Of a stretch of 8,076 nt of DNA, positions 1-6,900 are shown piece by piece; positions within the stretch are counted from its first letter, which is position 1; every line of letters begins with the position of its first letter. A program made the translations under genes and the position numbers. The stretch comes from Deltaproteobacteria bacterium (lineage in GTDB: Bacteria > UBA10199 > GCA-002796325 > JACPFF01). The notes below the pieces were generated by a model, which saw only the letters and a list, made by a program, of their open reading frames with translations, was not told the origin of the DNA and searched no databases. Location of the stretch: NCBI GenBank assembly GCA_016183065.1, contig JACPFF010000013.1:1-8076 (forward strand), in the 5' to 3' direction.

Positions 1-95
1 AACACCAAGCGCTGTTCTGTCTTCGACGACCGAACCCAACCCTCTAAAATCCTACGGTCTTCTTCGGTCACCACTACCCTCGGGGCGTGTCTCAT
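1..95 (-). CDS. IS630-family transposase, N-terminal fragment (runs off window)
   Basis: On the minus strand an ATG at 95-93 opens 31 codons that run off the window edge without a stop. The peptide begins MRHAPRVVVTEEDRRILEGW and continues with V-R-S-S-K-T-E-Q-R-L-V. This matches the typical IS630 transposase N-terminus: an Ala-Pro then a hydrophobic run, T-x-E-E/D-R, L-E, and a basic R-S-S-x-T-x-x-R-L segment, which form the start of the helix-turn-helix DNA-binding region. The DDE catalytic domain would lie outside the window. A G-run (AGGGGGG) sits immediately before the ATG, too close for an ideal Shine-Dalgarno. The frame is too short for standard ORF callers, but the family pattern is distinctive. 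Confidence 0.75.
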   Translation of the reverse strand, partial: MRHAPRVVVTEEDRRILEGWVRSSKTEQRLV

Positions 96-137
96 CCCCC
101 CTGCTTATTACATAATAGAACTTTTGTCACTATATAC
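1..137 (-). mobile_element. End of an IS630-family insertion sequence (5' end of element)
   Basis: The transposase start on the minus strand at 95 and the AT-rich stretch 103-138 mark the 5' end of an IS630-like element that continues beyond the window start. IS630 elements insert at TA dinucleotides and usually have a short leader before the transposase. Here the TA-rich string at 131-138 (tatatacta) lies about 36-43 nt upstream of the start codon and directly precedes codons that read as the membrane helix of the neighbouring gene. The exact edge and terminal inverted repeat cannot be fixed because the other end is outside the window. The minus-strand sequence tagtgacaaaagttc, reading inward from about 133, is a candidate terminal repeat. 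Confidence 0.6.
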
Positions 138-190
138 TAGGACTGATCTGCATCGGGCTGGCCCTGTTCATTCTCCTGGCCGTCCATCTC

Positions 191-1174
191 ATGCCTACAT
201 CGCCAGAACGGGGAGGTGCCTTGATCGAACGATACCGTGCACTTCTCACTCTCCCCCCCATCAAACAGTCTGACCGATGGAAGATCGCTCGAACAAGCAT
301 CCGGCTCATCCAGGACAGACCCTTCAGCGGATGGGGTTTGGGGAGCTACCGATTTGTCTTCCCGGAGTATGCCTACGCCCAAGACAAGACCTCGATGGCC
401 ACGGCCTCAGACTGGCTCATGCATCCGCATAACGAGTTATTACATCAGGCGGCAGAATTGGGCTTGTTGGGACTGGGGGCATGCATCGGTCTTTGCGGAT
501 TGTTGTATGGGTATGGGATCGCCCGTCTGAAAACCACGCAAGATCGTGCGGAGCGACAGGTCCTCTTGCTGGCCTTAGCCGGGCTGACCGTCAGCCTGAC
601 GAGTTGGCAATTCTCCACGAATTTTCTCTTTCCCTTGTCCCGACTCGTCACCGCTTGCTATGTTGGGATGCTCTGGCGCGCAATAGCGCCCTCTCTCGGA
701 TCCTTGGTGGTCTTTGAAAAGGCCTTAGGCCGCCTCCGCGGGAGGTCCTTGCGAAGAGTTATGGTGTTTGGCATCACCCTGGCCGCCTTGGTGCTGGCAT
801 CGGAGCACGTGAGCCTCTATTGTTCTCGCCAGAGTGCCCGCGCTGCGCACTCTGTCGAACGTCGTGATTGGGCCCGCTGGGCCCATCGTCTCGCCCCAGG
901 GGCATTCACCGCCCTCTTTCCGTATGCGGTCCTTTCGCTTGGGGAGGGATCGCTCAATACTGCCAGACCCCTCGTCGAGGCACTCCACCGTACCTACCCC
1001 TATGTCCCAGCGGCCTTGATGGCCCTGGCCGAGTTGCATCTTCGCGAAGGGAATCTGCCAGCGGCCAAAAAGGCGTTACGGCACGCCGTAGCCAACGATC
1101 CCCATTTTTTGGCCGCACAAACTTTGTTGCAAACCGTGGTGACGACTGAAGAGAGGTCTCTCCCCTCTCCCTGA
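191..1174 (+). CDS. O-antigen ligase/polymerase-like membrane protein (Wzy_C type) with C-terminal TPR; 5' end lost to IS insertion
   Basis: This is the C-terminal part of an O-antigen ligase or polymerase-like polytopic membrane protein, a family that handles undecaprenyl-linked glycan outside the inner membrane. A G-W-G-L-G-S-Y motif near residue 47 precedes H-P-H-N-E-L-L-H followed by A-E-L-G-L-L-G-L-G near residues 78-95, the typical Wzy_C periplasmic-loop signature. Hydrophobic segments follow at about 91-113, 123-165 and 189-206. The last ~110 residues read as TPR-like helices with A-L-x-x-L-A-E-L-H-L-R-E-G-N and A-K-K-A-L-R-H-A-V-A-N-D-P. The first ATG is at 191, but the frame is open from 119 and codons 137-190 encode a strongly hydrophobic helix (LGLICIGLALFILLAVHL). 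The native start was therefore upstream and is missing. Full-length family members are usually 400 residues or more, so this is probably a pseudogene remnant. No convincing Shine-Dalgarno precedes 191. Confidence 0.75.
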   Translation: MPTSPERGGALIERYRALLTLPPIKQSDRWKIARTSIRLIQDRPFSGWGLGSYRFVFPEYAYAQDKTSMATASDWLMHPHNELLHQAAELGLLGLGACIGLCGLLYGYGIARLKTTQDRAERQVLLLALAGLTVSLTSWQFSTNFLFPLSRLVTACYVGMLWRAIAPSLGSLVVFEKALGRLRGRSLRRVMVFGITLAALVLASEHVSLYCSRQSARAAHSVERRDWARWAHRLAPGAFTALFPYAVLSLGEGSLNTARPLVEALHRTYPYVPAALMALAELHLREGNLPAAKKALRHAVANDPHFLAAQTLLQTVVTTEERSLPSP

Positions 1175-1223
1175 TCATCCACGCTGATACGGGGGCTCAT
1201 ATCACCCCCTCCACGGGCACCGC

Positions 1224-1273
1224 TCGTGGGGCCCTCCCCTTCAACGCCGCGGTGCGGCTGGGTCGTGGGGCCC
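1224..1273. repeat. Short direct repeat TCGTGGGGCCC
   Basis: The 11-mer TCGTGGGGCCC occurs at 1224-1234 and again at 1263-1273, 39 nt apart, in the non-coding gap. A 7-bp inverted repeat (GCACCGC at 1217-1223, GCGGTGC at 1249-1255) overlaps it. This could be a regulator-binding arrangement upstream of the promoter or parts of a termination structure. The sequence does not decide between them. Confidence 0.3.
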
Positions 1274-1280
1274 CACTTTT
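1265..1280 (+). terminator. Possible weak terminator: GTGGGGCCCCAC palindrome plus T-run
   Basis: A perfect 12-bp palindrome GTGGGGCCCCAC (1265-1276) is followed directly by TTTT and then GTGT. As RNA it could fold only as a short GTGG/CCAC stem with a four-base loop. It would be a weak intrinsic terminator for the upstream gene at best. It could equally be a protein-binding palindrome upstream of the promoter at 1319. Confidence 0.25.
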
Positions 1281-1318
1281 GTGTCGAAAAGATTTCTTTC
1301 CCTTCATATCGCCGAGTT

Positions 1319-1327
1319 TGCTACAAT
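1319..1327 (+). promoter_or_regulatory. Extended -10 promoter (TGC-TACAAT) for the secreted-protein genes
   Basis: TGCTACAAT at 1319-1327 fits a sigma-70-type extended -10 element: TG, one base, then TACAAT with one mismatch to TATAAT. The expected start of transcription is near 1333-1335. No good -35 hexamer is visible 16-19 nt upstream, where the sequence is TTTCCCTT-like; extended -10 promoters often tolerate this. The predicted start falls 3-5 nt before the ATG at 1338, which would give an almost leaderless transcript and places the earlier in-frame GTG at 1281 outside it. Confidence 0.45.
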
Positions 1328-1337
1328 ACATTCCTTC

Positions 1338-3917
1338 ATGTGCGTTCGACGAAAAGGGGTTGTCAGAGTCCTCCTGTGCGCAGGGGTCCTGTTTTTTGTC
1401 TCCGGGGGTGTTCTTGGGGGGGGCCTTGTGGCAGACGCGTTTGCGGCGCCTGGGAGGGATCCAGGCAAGTCTCTACTTTTTTCCCCGGCGCTGAGGGCCA
1501 AGCATTCCGTCTGGCAGCAGATGCAGTCCCACACACAGTCCAAAGTCCCTTCTGCCGAACAGATCAAGCTTGTCGGAGAGCTCTGGCTAGCAATGCGTCT
1601 CGAAAAGGAGGCCAAGGAGAAGGGCTGCGCGAAGTCCGACCAATCGTCCCAGATCGATGCCAAGGAGGGGTTGCAACAGAAAGAGCCGCAGGACCAACTC
1701 CAGGACGCCCAATTGCTCAAAAAAGGATCTCTCGTCGTGCCAATCGGTCCACAAAGTTTCGACAAAGTCGTGGACACTTGTGTCGGCGAGCAGGTGCAAG
1801 AGTGGTTTTGCGTCACCCATGCCTCGGGGAAGCTGTCCGGGATGAGTTTTAACTTTTACTGCCCCACCGGTACGGCCTGTGACAACGGGGCGTGTCAGCC
1901 CGTCGGCAGTAACGGGTGCCTCCCCGGTCAGGCACCGTTCTTGGACGTCACCGGCAACGGGGTCCCGGATAGTTGCATCTGTCCATCCACAATGGTGCCG
2001 ATCGATGTCAACAAGGATGACAACTCTGATACCTGTCTCCTGAAAGGCCAGATTTGTGCCGATTTGTCTGGCGATCACACTCCCGAAGAACTCCAAGAGC
2101 TCTTAAAGGGGTATCCCCCCGGGACCATTAACGACATCTACGACCCCGTCACGGGGGAGAGCCAAAAACTCTTCAGTTATTGTGCACCGGTGCAAGAGAC
2201 CGCGGGGTGTTGGAAGAAGACCGTGCAACACCTCACCTGTAGTGCCGAGCAGGTGTCGAGCAGTTCCTCAACCCCCTGTCCACCGGGGCACCTTTGTGAA
2301 GAAGGCGCGTGCCAGCCGACGGGGGGCGGCACATGCGACGCCTCGCACATGGATCTCACCGCCGAGGGGTACGGCTACGTGGCCTTGGTCGATAGCGTGG
2401 GGACGAGCAGTTTCTATGGTGATCTGTGCGATGAGGATCCCACCAAGGTCAAAAATGCCGCCTGCAGCAATGATTGCGGCGGGTCGATGGAATGGGTAAC
2501 TTCGGCGTGCCAATCCGGGGCGCTGTGCGACGTGGAGAGCAATACGTGTCAATGGATTGGGCTCGATGGCAAACCGGACGACGGGATCGATTGCACCAAG
2601 ACCCCGAAGGACCCCGCGTGTGAGGGCGTGGACTGCGCCAAGACCCCCACGGATTCGAAGTGCGTTGGGCCGAGTGGTGGGGGCGGCGGCACCCCGGATT
2701 GCTCGACGAAGACAACGCCCATCTGCCAGAATGACTCGGACCCTACCCAAGACGTCTATCTCTTCGGGACGCTCGATAGTGGGGTGCTGATCGATCTCTG
2801 CGTTCCGCTCCCCGATGTGGAACAGGTCAAGCCGAAAAAAGATACCTGTACGGTCAACAAGGGGGTCCCGACGCTCTATCAGTACGAGTGTCAGGGCAAT
2901 GCGGCGATCATGACCGGGACGTTGTGTCAGGCGAATGAGGTGGAAGGGTGCACGCCGTCGACGCTGGTCATGGAAGACTGTGATGCGAACGCGAAGAGCG
3001 ATGAGGCAAAGGGCGTGTGCAAGCTTTTCACCGCGCCAAAATGTACCGACACGAGCCTCGATGCCAATACATTGAGTGTGGTCGGGACAGTCTCGGGGAC
3101 CGATGGCTTTGGGCACCCCTTTGAAAAAACCGACCAGTGTGAGCCCTCACAGGGTTTTGATGTCGTGGTGAAGTACCATTGCGCCGAGCCCTGCGAGCCA
3201 GGCTATTCGCAAGGGTATCGATACGATCTCGTGTCTTGCCCCACCAATCAGGAATGCGCTGGGGGGATCTGTGTGACCCCACCGAAACCGGACACGAAGA
3301 CCTGTCAGGATATGCCGGCAAGTCCGGCGTGCACCGATGCGGATCAAGACACGGTGGTGGACCTCTTCGATAATTGTTGCGGAGTGGCGGACAATTTCAC
3401 GAAGTGCCCGACACCGAACCCGGACCAGGCCGATCAGGATACAGATGGCATCGGCGATGCCTGTGACGCCAAGCCGACAGAGGCGAGCGACCTCGACAAG
3501 GATACCATTCCCGATGCGGTGGATAATTGTCCGATGGTGCCGAATGGCCCCGCGGAGGCCACACTCGCCGGCGTGGGGAATCAAACGGATAGCGATGCCG
3601 ATGGGATCGGGGACGCCTGCGAGGTGGCCACGGTCGATTGCGCCAAGGAACCGGCTAATCCGTTGTGCCAGGCCGGTGGAGAGCCGCATCTCTGCGAGGA
3701 TACCGACAAGGGGAACGGCGGGAACCTCTTCTTCCACGGCGACGTGTTTATCGACAAGGGAACGCCGGGGCAGTTGTATCAAGGCGATTATTGCGTGGAC
3801 GATTTCACCGCCGTGATGGAAATCGGGTGCGGCCCGCAGGGGAAGATGTTCGTGGGCAAAAAATGGGGATGCCCAGGGGGGACCGTCTGTGACCAGGGGG
3901 CGTGTCAACAACCGTAG
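1338..3917 (+). CDS. Secreted Cys-rich multimodular protein with thrombospondin type 3 repeats
   Basis: I do not recognise this ~859-residue protein as a named gene. From ATG 1338 it begins MCVRRKGVVRVLLCAGVLFF, a clear Sec signal peptide with a basic n-region, a long hydrophobic core and likely cleavage after A-F-A near residue 36. An in-frame GTG at 1281 would add 19 residues before this signal and lies upstream of the likely promoter, so I prefer 1338. Residues ~40-125 are polar, Gln/Lys/Glu-rich and probably helical. The rest is Cys-rich, with repeated endings such as C-P-T-G-T-A-C-D-N-G-A-C-Q-P, C-P-P-G-H-L-C-E-E-G-A-C-Q-P and C-P-G-G-T-V-C-D-Q-G-A-C-Q at the C-terminus. A D-V-T-G-N-G-V-P-D site and D-V-N-K-D-D-N-S-D near residues 200-230 look calcium-binding, as does the thrombospondin type 3 block. 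No enzyme motif or membrane anchor is seen. The next gene overlaps or lies 10 nt downstream, suggesting an operon. A structural or adhesive surface role is inference. Confidence 0.8.
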   Translation: MCVRRKGVVRVLLCAGVLFFVSGGVLGGGLVADAFAAPGRDPGKSLLFSPALRAKHSVWQQMQSHTQSKVPSAEQIKLVGELWLAMRLEKEAKEKGCAKSDQSSQIDAKEGLQQKEPQDQLQDAQLLKKGSLVVPIGPQSFDKVVDTCVGEQVQEWFCVTHASGKLSGMSFNFYCPTGTACDNGACQPVGSNGCLPGQAPFLDVTGNGVPDSCICPSTMVPIDVNKDDNSDTCLLKGQICADLSGDHTPEELQELLKGYPPGTINDIYDPVTGESQKLFSYCAPVQETAGCWKKTVQHLTCSAEQVSSSSSTPCPPGHLCEEGACQPTGGGTCDASHMDLTAEGYGYVALVDSVGTSSFYGDLCDEDPTKVKNAACSNDCGGSMEWVTSACQSGALCDVESNTCQWIGLDGKPDDGIDCTKTPKDPACEGVDCAKTPTDSKCVGPSGGGGGTPDCSTKTTPICQNDSDPTQDVYLFGTLDSGVLIDLCVPLPDVEQVKPKKDTCTVNKGVPTLYQYECQGNAAIMTGTLCQANEVEGCTPSTLVMEDCDANAKSDEAKGVCKLFTAPKCTDTSLDANTLSVVGTVSGTDGFGHPFEKTDQCEPSQGFDVVVKYHCAEPCEPGYSQGYRYDLVSCPTNQECAGGICVTPPKPDTKTCQDMPASPACTDADQDTVVDLFDNCCGVADNFTKCPTPNPDQADQDTDGIGDACDAKPTEASDLDKDTIPDAVDNCPMVPNGPAEATLAGVGNQTDSDADGIGDACEVATVDCAKEPANPLCQAGGEPHLCEDTDKGNGGNLFFHGDVFIDKGTPGQLYQGDYCVDDFTAVMEIGCGPQGKMFVGKKWGCPGGTVCDQGACQQP
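1416..1423 (+). repeat. G8 homopolymer inside the signal-peptide codons
   Basis: Eight consecutive G bases (codons ctt ggg ggg ggc) lie in the hydrophobic part of the signal peptide of the first secreted protein, about 80 nt after its start. Homopolymers of this length can slip in replication, and also in sequencing. Confidence 0.5.
3336..3623 (+). other. Thrombospondin type 3 calcium-binding block within the first secreted protein
   Basis: This stretch encodes Asp-rich calcium-binding repeats: D-A-D-Q-D-T-V-V-D-L-F-D-N-C, then P-N-P-D-Q-A-D-Q-D-T-D-G-I-G-D-A-C, D-L-D-K-D-T-I-P-D-A-V-D-N-C-P, and N-Q-T-D-S-D-A-D-G-I-G-D-A-C. The D-x-D-x-D-G-I-G-D-A-C pattern with D-N-C-P is diagnostic of thrombospondin type 3 repeats, which bind several Ca2+ ions and stiffen extracellular proteins. 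An extra Cys pair (D-N-C-C-G-V) and a loop N-G-P-A-E-A-T-L-A-G-V-G interrupt the canonical spacing. Confidence 0.8.
3875..3891 (+). promoter_or_regulatory. Shine-Dalgarno-like AGGGGGG before GTG 3889
   Basis: AGGGGGG (3875-3881) lies seven bases before an in-frame GTG at 3889, inside the 3' end of the preceding gene. It supports that GTG as the start of the giant downstream gene. The same bases also code for Pro-Gly-Gly in the upstream protein, so the match may be partly coincidental. Confidence 0.35.
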
Positions 3918-6900
3918 GGCGTGGGGCATGATCGTCGGGTGGCTGTGCGTGGGCTGGATGGGGGTGGCCCAGGCCCAACCGTCCGCGATGGGGAGCGGGG
4001 CGTGGTATCAGCAGCGGGTCCCGCCGCCGAGTGAACGGGTGCAAGTACCGCCGCCAGGGGTGCTGGGAAGCCCGCCCACGGCGGTCAATCCGGCGGAGAC
4101 CGGCCCGCGCCGCGTCACCGACCCGCGGTGGGTGCCGGACATTTCGCCGGTGACTTTTCCCTGTCAGACCGATAAATCGTGTGCCATTCTTGGGGTGGGG
4201 TGGATCTGTGTGAACCACCAATGTGTGCGCCGTTGCGCCGATTCGGATAGTGCCACGCCGGTCGACAGCCCCGGGAATGTGACAGACCCCGCCAATTATG
4301 CCGAGGTCTCTCCTCCGAAGCCCTGGTTGGCCATCGATGCGCTCCAACGGATGATTCCTGGGAAGACGGTCTATTATTCCGCGGCGACGCAGCAGAAGCC
4401 GGCGCAGCAAGTGACGATGCTGGATGGGTGCAAGGGGGCGATGCTGCGGGAGCAGTACTGTGTGCTCGAGTCATCACCGACGGTCTGGTGGCTGCTGACC
4501 CACGACGCTGAGACAGACTGGTGTCCGGCGGGGATGACGTGTCAATTGGGCACGATCCCCGGGACCACGCAGCAGGCGGGCTATTGCGCGCCGATCGACC
4601 AGCCGCCGCCACCGGAGTGTGATGCGGCAACTGATGATTGCTGTGTCAACGGGACGACGGTCGTCGATGTGTGTCCCCAGCCGGGGTGTCAGACCCTCAA
4701 GAGCGAGTGCCCGGACGATCTCTGCCCCGACACGCCGGCAGTGGACACGAAGTACCCCTTCACCAGCCCGGATGGAAAGACCGGGTGGTGTGGGGAGTGC
4801 GTCGATACCGATCAGCCCAATGACCTGCTGAAGAAGGGCGTGGTGACCTTCGCCGATGGCACGACGCATACGGACGTTTGCGTGGAGAAGGGGACGGAGG
4901 TCAAGCAAGTCGATTGCGGGCCCGAGGGGACCCTGCGTGCCCCGACGAGCCCGTGTCCGGCGGGGTGTCTCGATGGGGCCTGCCTCCCCGATCTCTGTGT
5001 GGACAAACCCGTGGACGATCAGAACCTCTGCACCAAGGATACGTGCGACCCGGCGACGGGCCAGATGAGCCATCTGCCAGTGGCGTGTCCGATGGGGCAA
5101 CAGTGTACGCCGGCGACCGGGGCGTGTGCACCGGTCCCCTCGTGCGGGAATGGGCTGCTCGAGGCCCCGGAGGCCTGTGACGACGGCAACACCGCGAGTG
5201 GGGATGGCTGCGATGCCGCCTGCAAACCCGAGTGTCCCAACTATGTCTACGTGGCGAATGATGCCCAGGGGTTGCAGGTGGTGGACATTACAAAGCCCAC
5301 GGCGCCGACGGTGGTGGGGTCCGTGGACACGCCGGGTGCTGCCTTTGGTGTCGCAGTGGCCGGGTCCTATGCCTACGTGGCGACTTCTTCCAAGGGGTTG
5401 CAGGTGGTGAACGTGACACATCCGAAGGCGCCGACGCTGGTCGGGTACGTGGACACGCTGGGTTTTGCCACTGATGTCGCGGTGGCCGGGCCCTATGCCT
5501 ACGTGGCGAGTGGTTACGATGGGCTGAAGGCGGTGGACATTACAAAGCCCAAGGCGCTGACGCTGGTCGGGTCCGTGGACACGCCGGGTGATGCCCTTGC
5601 TGTCGCGGTGGCTGGGGCCTATGCCTACGTGGCGGATTATTCCAAGGGGTTGCAGGTGGTGGACATTACAAAGCCCACGTTTCTGACGCTGGTCGGCTCC
5701 CTGGCCATGCCGGATGCTGCCCGTGCTGTCGTGGTGGCCGGATCCTATGCCTACGTAGCGGATTATTCCAAGGGGTTGCAGGTGGTGGACATTACGAAGC
5801 CCACGACGCCGACGGTGGTCGGGTCCGTGGCCATGCCGGGTGATGCCCGTGCTGTCGCGGTGGCCGGGGCCTATGTCTACGTGGCGAATGATGCCCAGGG
5901 GTTGCAGGTAGTGGACATTACAAAGCCCACGGCGCCGACAGTGGTCGGGTCCGTGGACACGCCGGGTAAGGCCTCGAGGGTCGCGGTGGCCGGGTCCTAT
6001 GCTTACGTGGCGGATGGTTACAAGGGGCTGCAGGTGGTGGACGTGACGCAGCCGACGGCGCCACTGTTGGTCGGGAGCACGGAGGTGGCGGGAAATTCAT
6101 TTGATATCGCCCTCGGCGGGTTTTCCGAATGTGCGGTCGGTCCGGTGACGGATCCCTGTTTCGAGCAACCCCTCGACGACGCCAACGCCTGCACGACCGA
6201 CGCGTGCGATGTCACGACCGGCCAAGTGACTCACACGCCGGTGGCGTGTCCGGCGGGCCAGGCATGCGCGGCTGACACGGGGACCTGTGCCCCGATTGAC
6301 CTTTGTGCTGGCGTCCCGGTAGACGATACCGATCCGTGTACGGTCGATGTCTGTGACAGCACGACGGGGGCGGTCACGCATACGGCGGTCGTGGTGGATG
6401 ATGGGACGGCCTGCACGGTGGATAGCTGCGAGGCGACGACGGGGACGGTGGTCCATACCCCGATCGCTATCGACGATGCCAACGCCTGCACGACCGACGC
6501 GTGCGACCCGGCGACGGGGCAGGTGACTCACACGCCGGTGGCGTGTCCGGCGGGACAACAGTGTACACCGGCGACCGGGACGTGTGCGGTGCTCGATGTG
6601 TGCGAGGGGCAGACCGTGGATGATAGCGATTCGTGCACGGCGGACAGTTGCGACCCGGCGACGGGGATGATCGCGCATCTCTCGTTAACCACCGAGCCTT
6701 CCGGAAAGGCGTGCACGTTGGAATGCCCCGCAGGCGAGACGAGAATGTGGGAGAAGGTGAATGAGAACTTACTCTTAAATTCGCAATATTATATACGGAA
6801 GCTCCATTCTCACAATGGAATGCTCTTTGCGTGTACTATATACGCTGGCTTACTCCGTTCGCAGGACAATGGAATATCTTGGCAGGCGGTGAACGTCGAT

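Larger units (their letters stand above)
1779..3914 (+). repeat. Six degenerate copies of a Cys module ending C-P-x-G-x-x-C-x-x-G-x-C
   Basis: Within the first secreted protein I see six diverged copies of one module. It typically runs C-x-D-x-D, a G-x-V-like strand, D-x-C, a V-x-x-x-x-C strand, a variable loop, then C-P-x-G-x-x-C-x-x-G-x-C. Approximate spans are 1779-1901 (second half only), 2055-2318, 2334-2552, 2724-3020 (atypical end), 3042-3281 and 3693-3914. Short Cys linkers of the form D-C-A-K-x-P-x-x-x-x-C separate some of them (2592-2663 holds two, 3639-3668 one). The next gene carries a further copy at 4798-4989. Similar modules are, from memory, common in secreted proteins of uncultivated bacteria and archaea; I cannot name the domain family. 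Confidence 0.55.

Noticed and set aside
1281-1337. GTG 1281 as start of the first secreted protein
   Set aside because: It adds 19 residues before a complete signal peptide and lies upstream of the probable promoter; kept only as an alternative.
1175-1337. tRNA or small RNA gene in the gap
   Set aside because: No cloverleaf or T-loop-like sequence was found; only short palindromes and the promoter.
1226-1852. A 208-residue plus-strand frame overlapping the start of the first secreted protein
   Set aside because: It has no domain or signal peptide, begins upstream of the likely promoter, and overlaps a frame with a clear signal peptide and Cys modules.
2268-3929. Long minus-strand open frames (282 residues at 2268-3116 and 260 residues at 3147-3929)
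   Set aside because: They lie fully inside the Cys-rich plus-strand gene, have Arg/His/Ile-rich shadow composition and no recognisable motif, and follow from the G+C-rich codon use opposite.
4474-5421. A 315-residue minus-strand open frame
   Set aside because: It is antisense to clear CTDC, disulfide-repeat and LVIVD coding sequence, repeats Arg/His-rich strings wherever the plus-strand repeats recur, and has no domain signature.
5242-6123. CRISPR array
   Set aside because: Repeats are 126 nt, coding, directly tandem and without unique spacers.
6097-6678. Minus-strand open frame with internally repeated peptide strings
   Set aside because: The repetition only mirrors the CTDC-type repeats coded on the plus strand.
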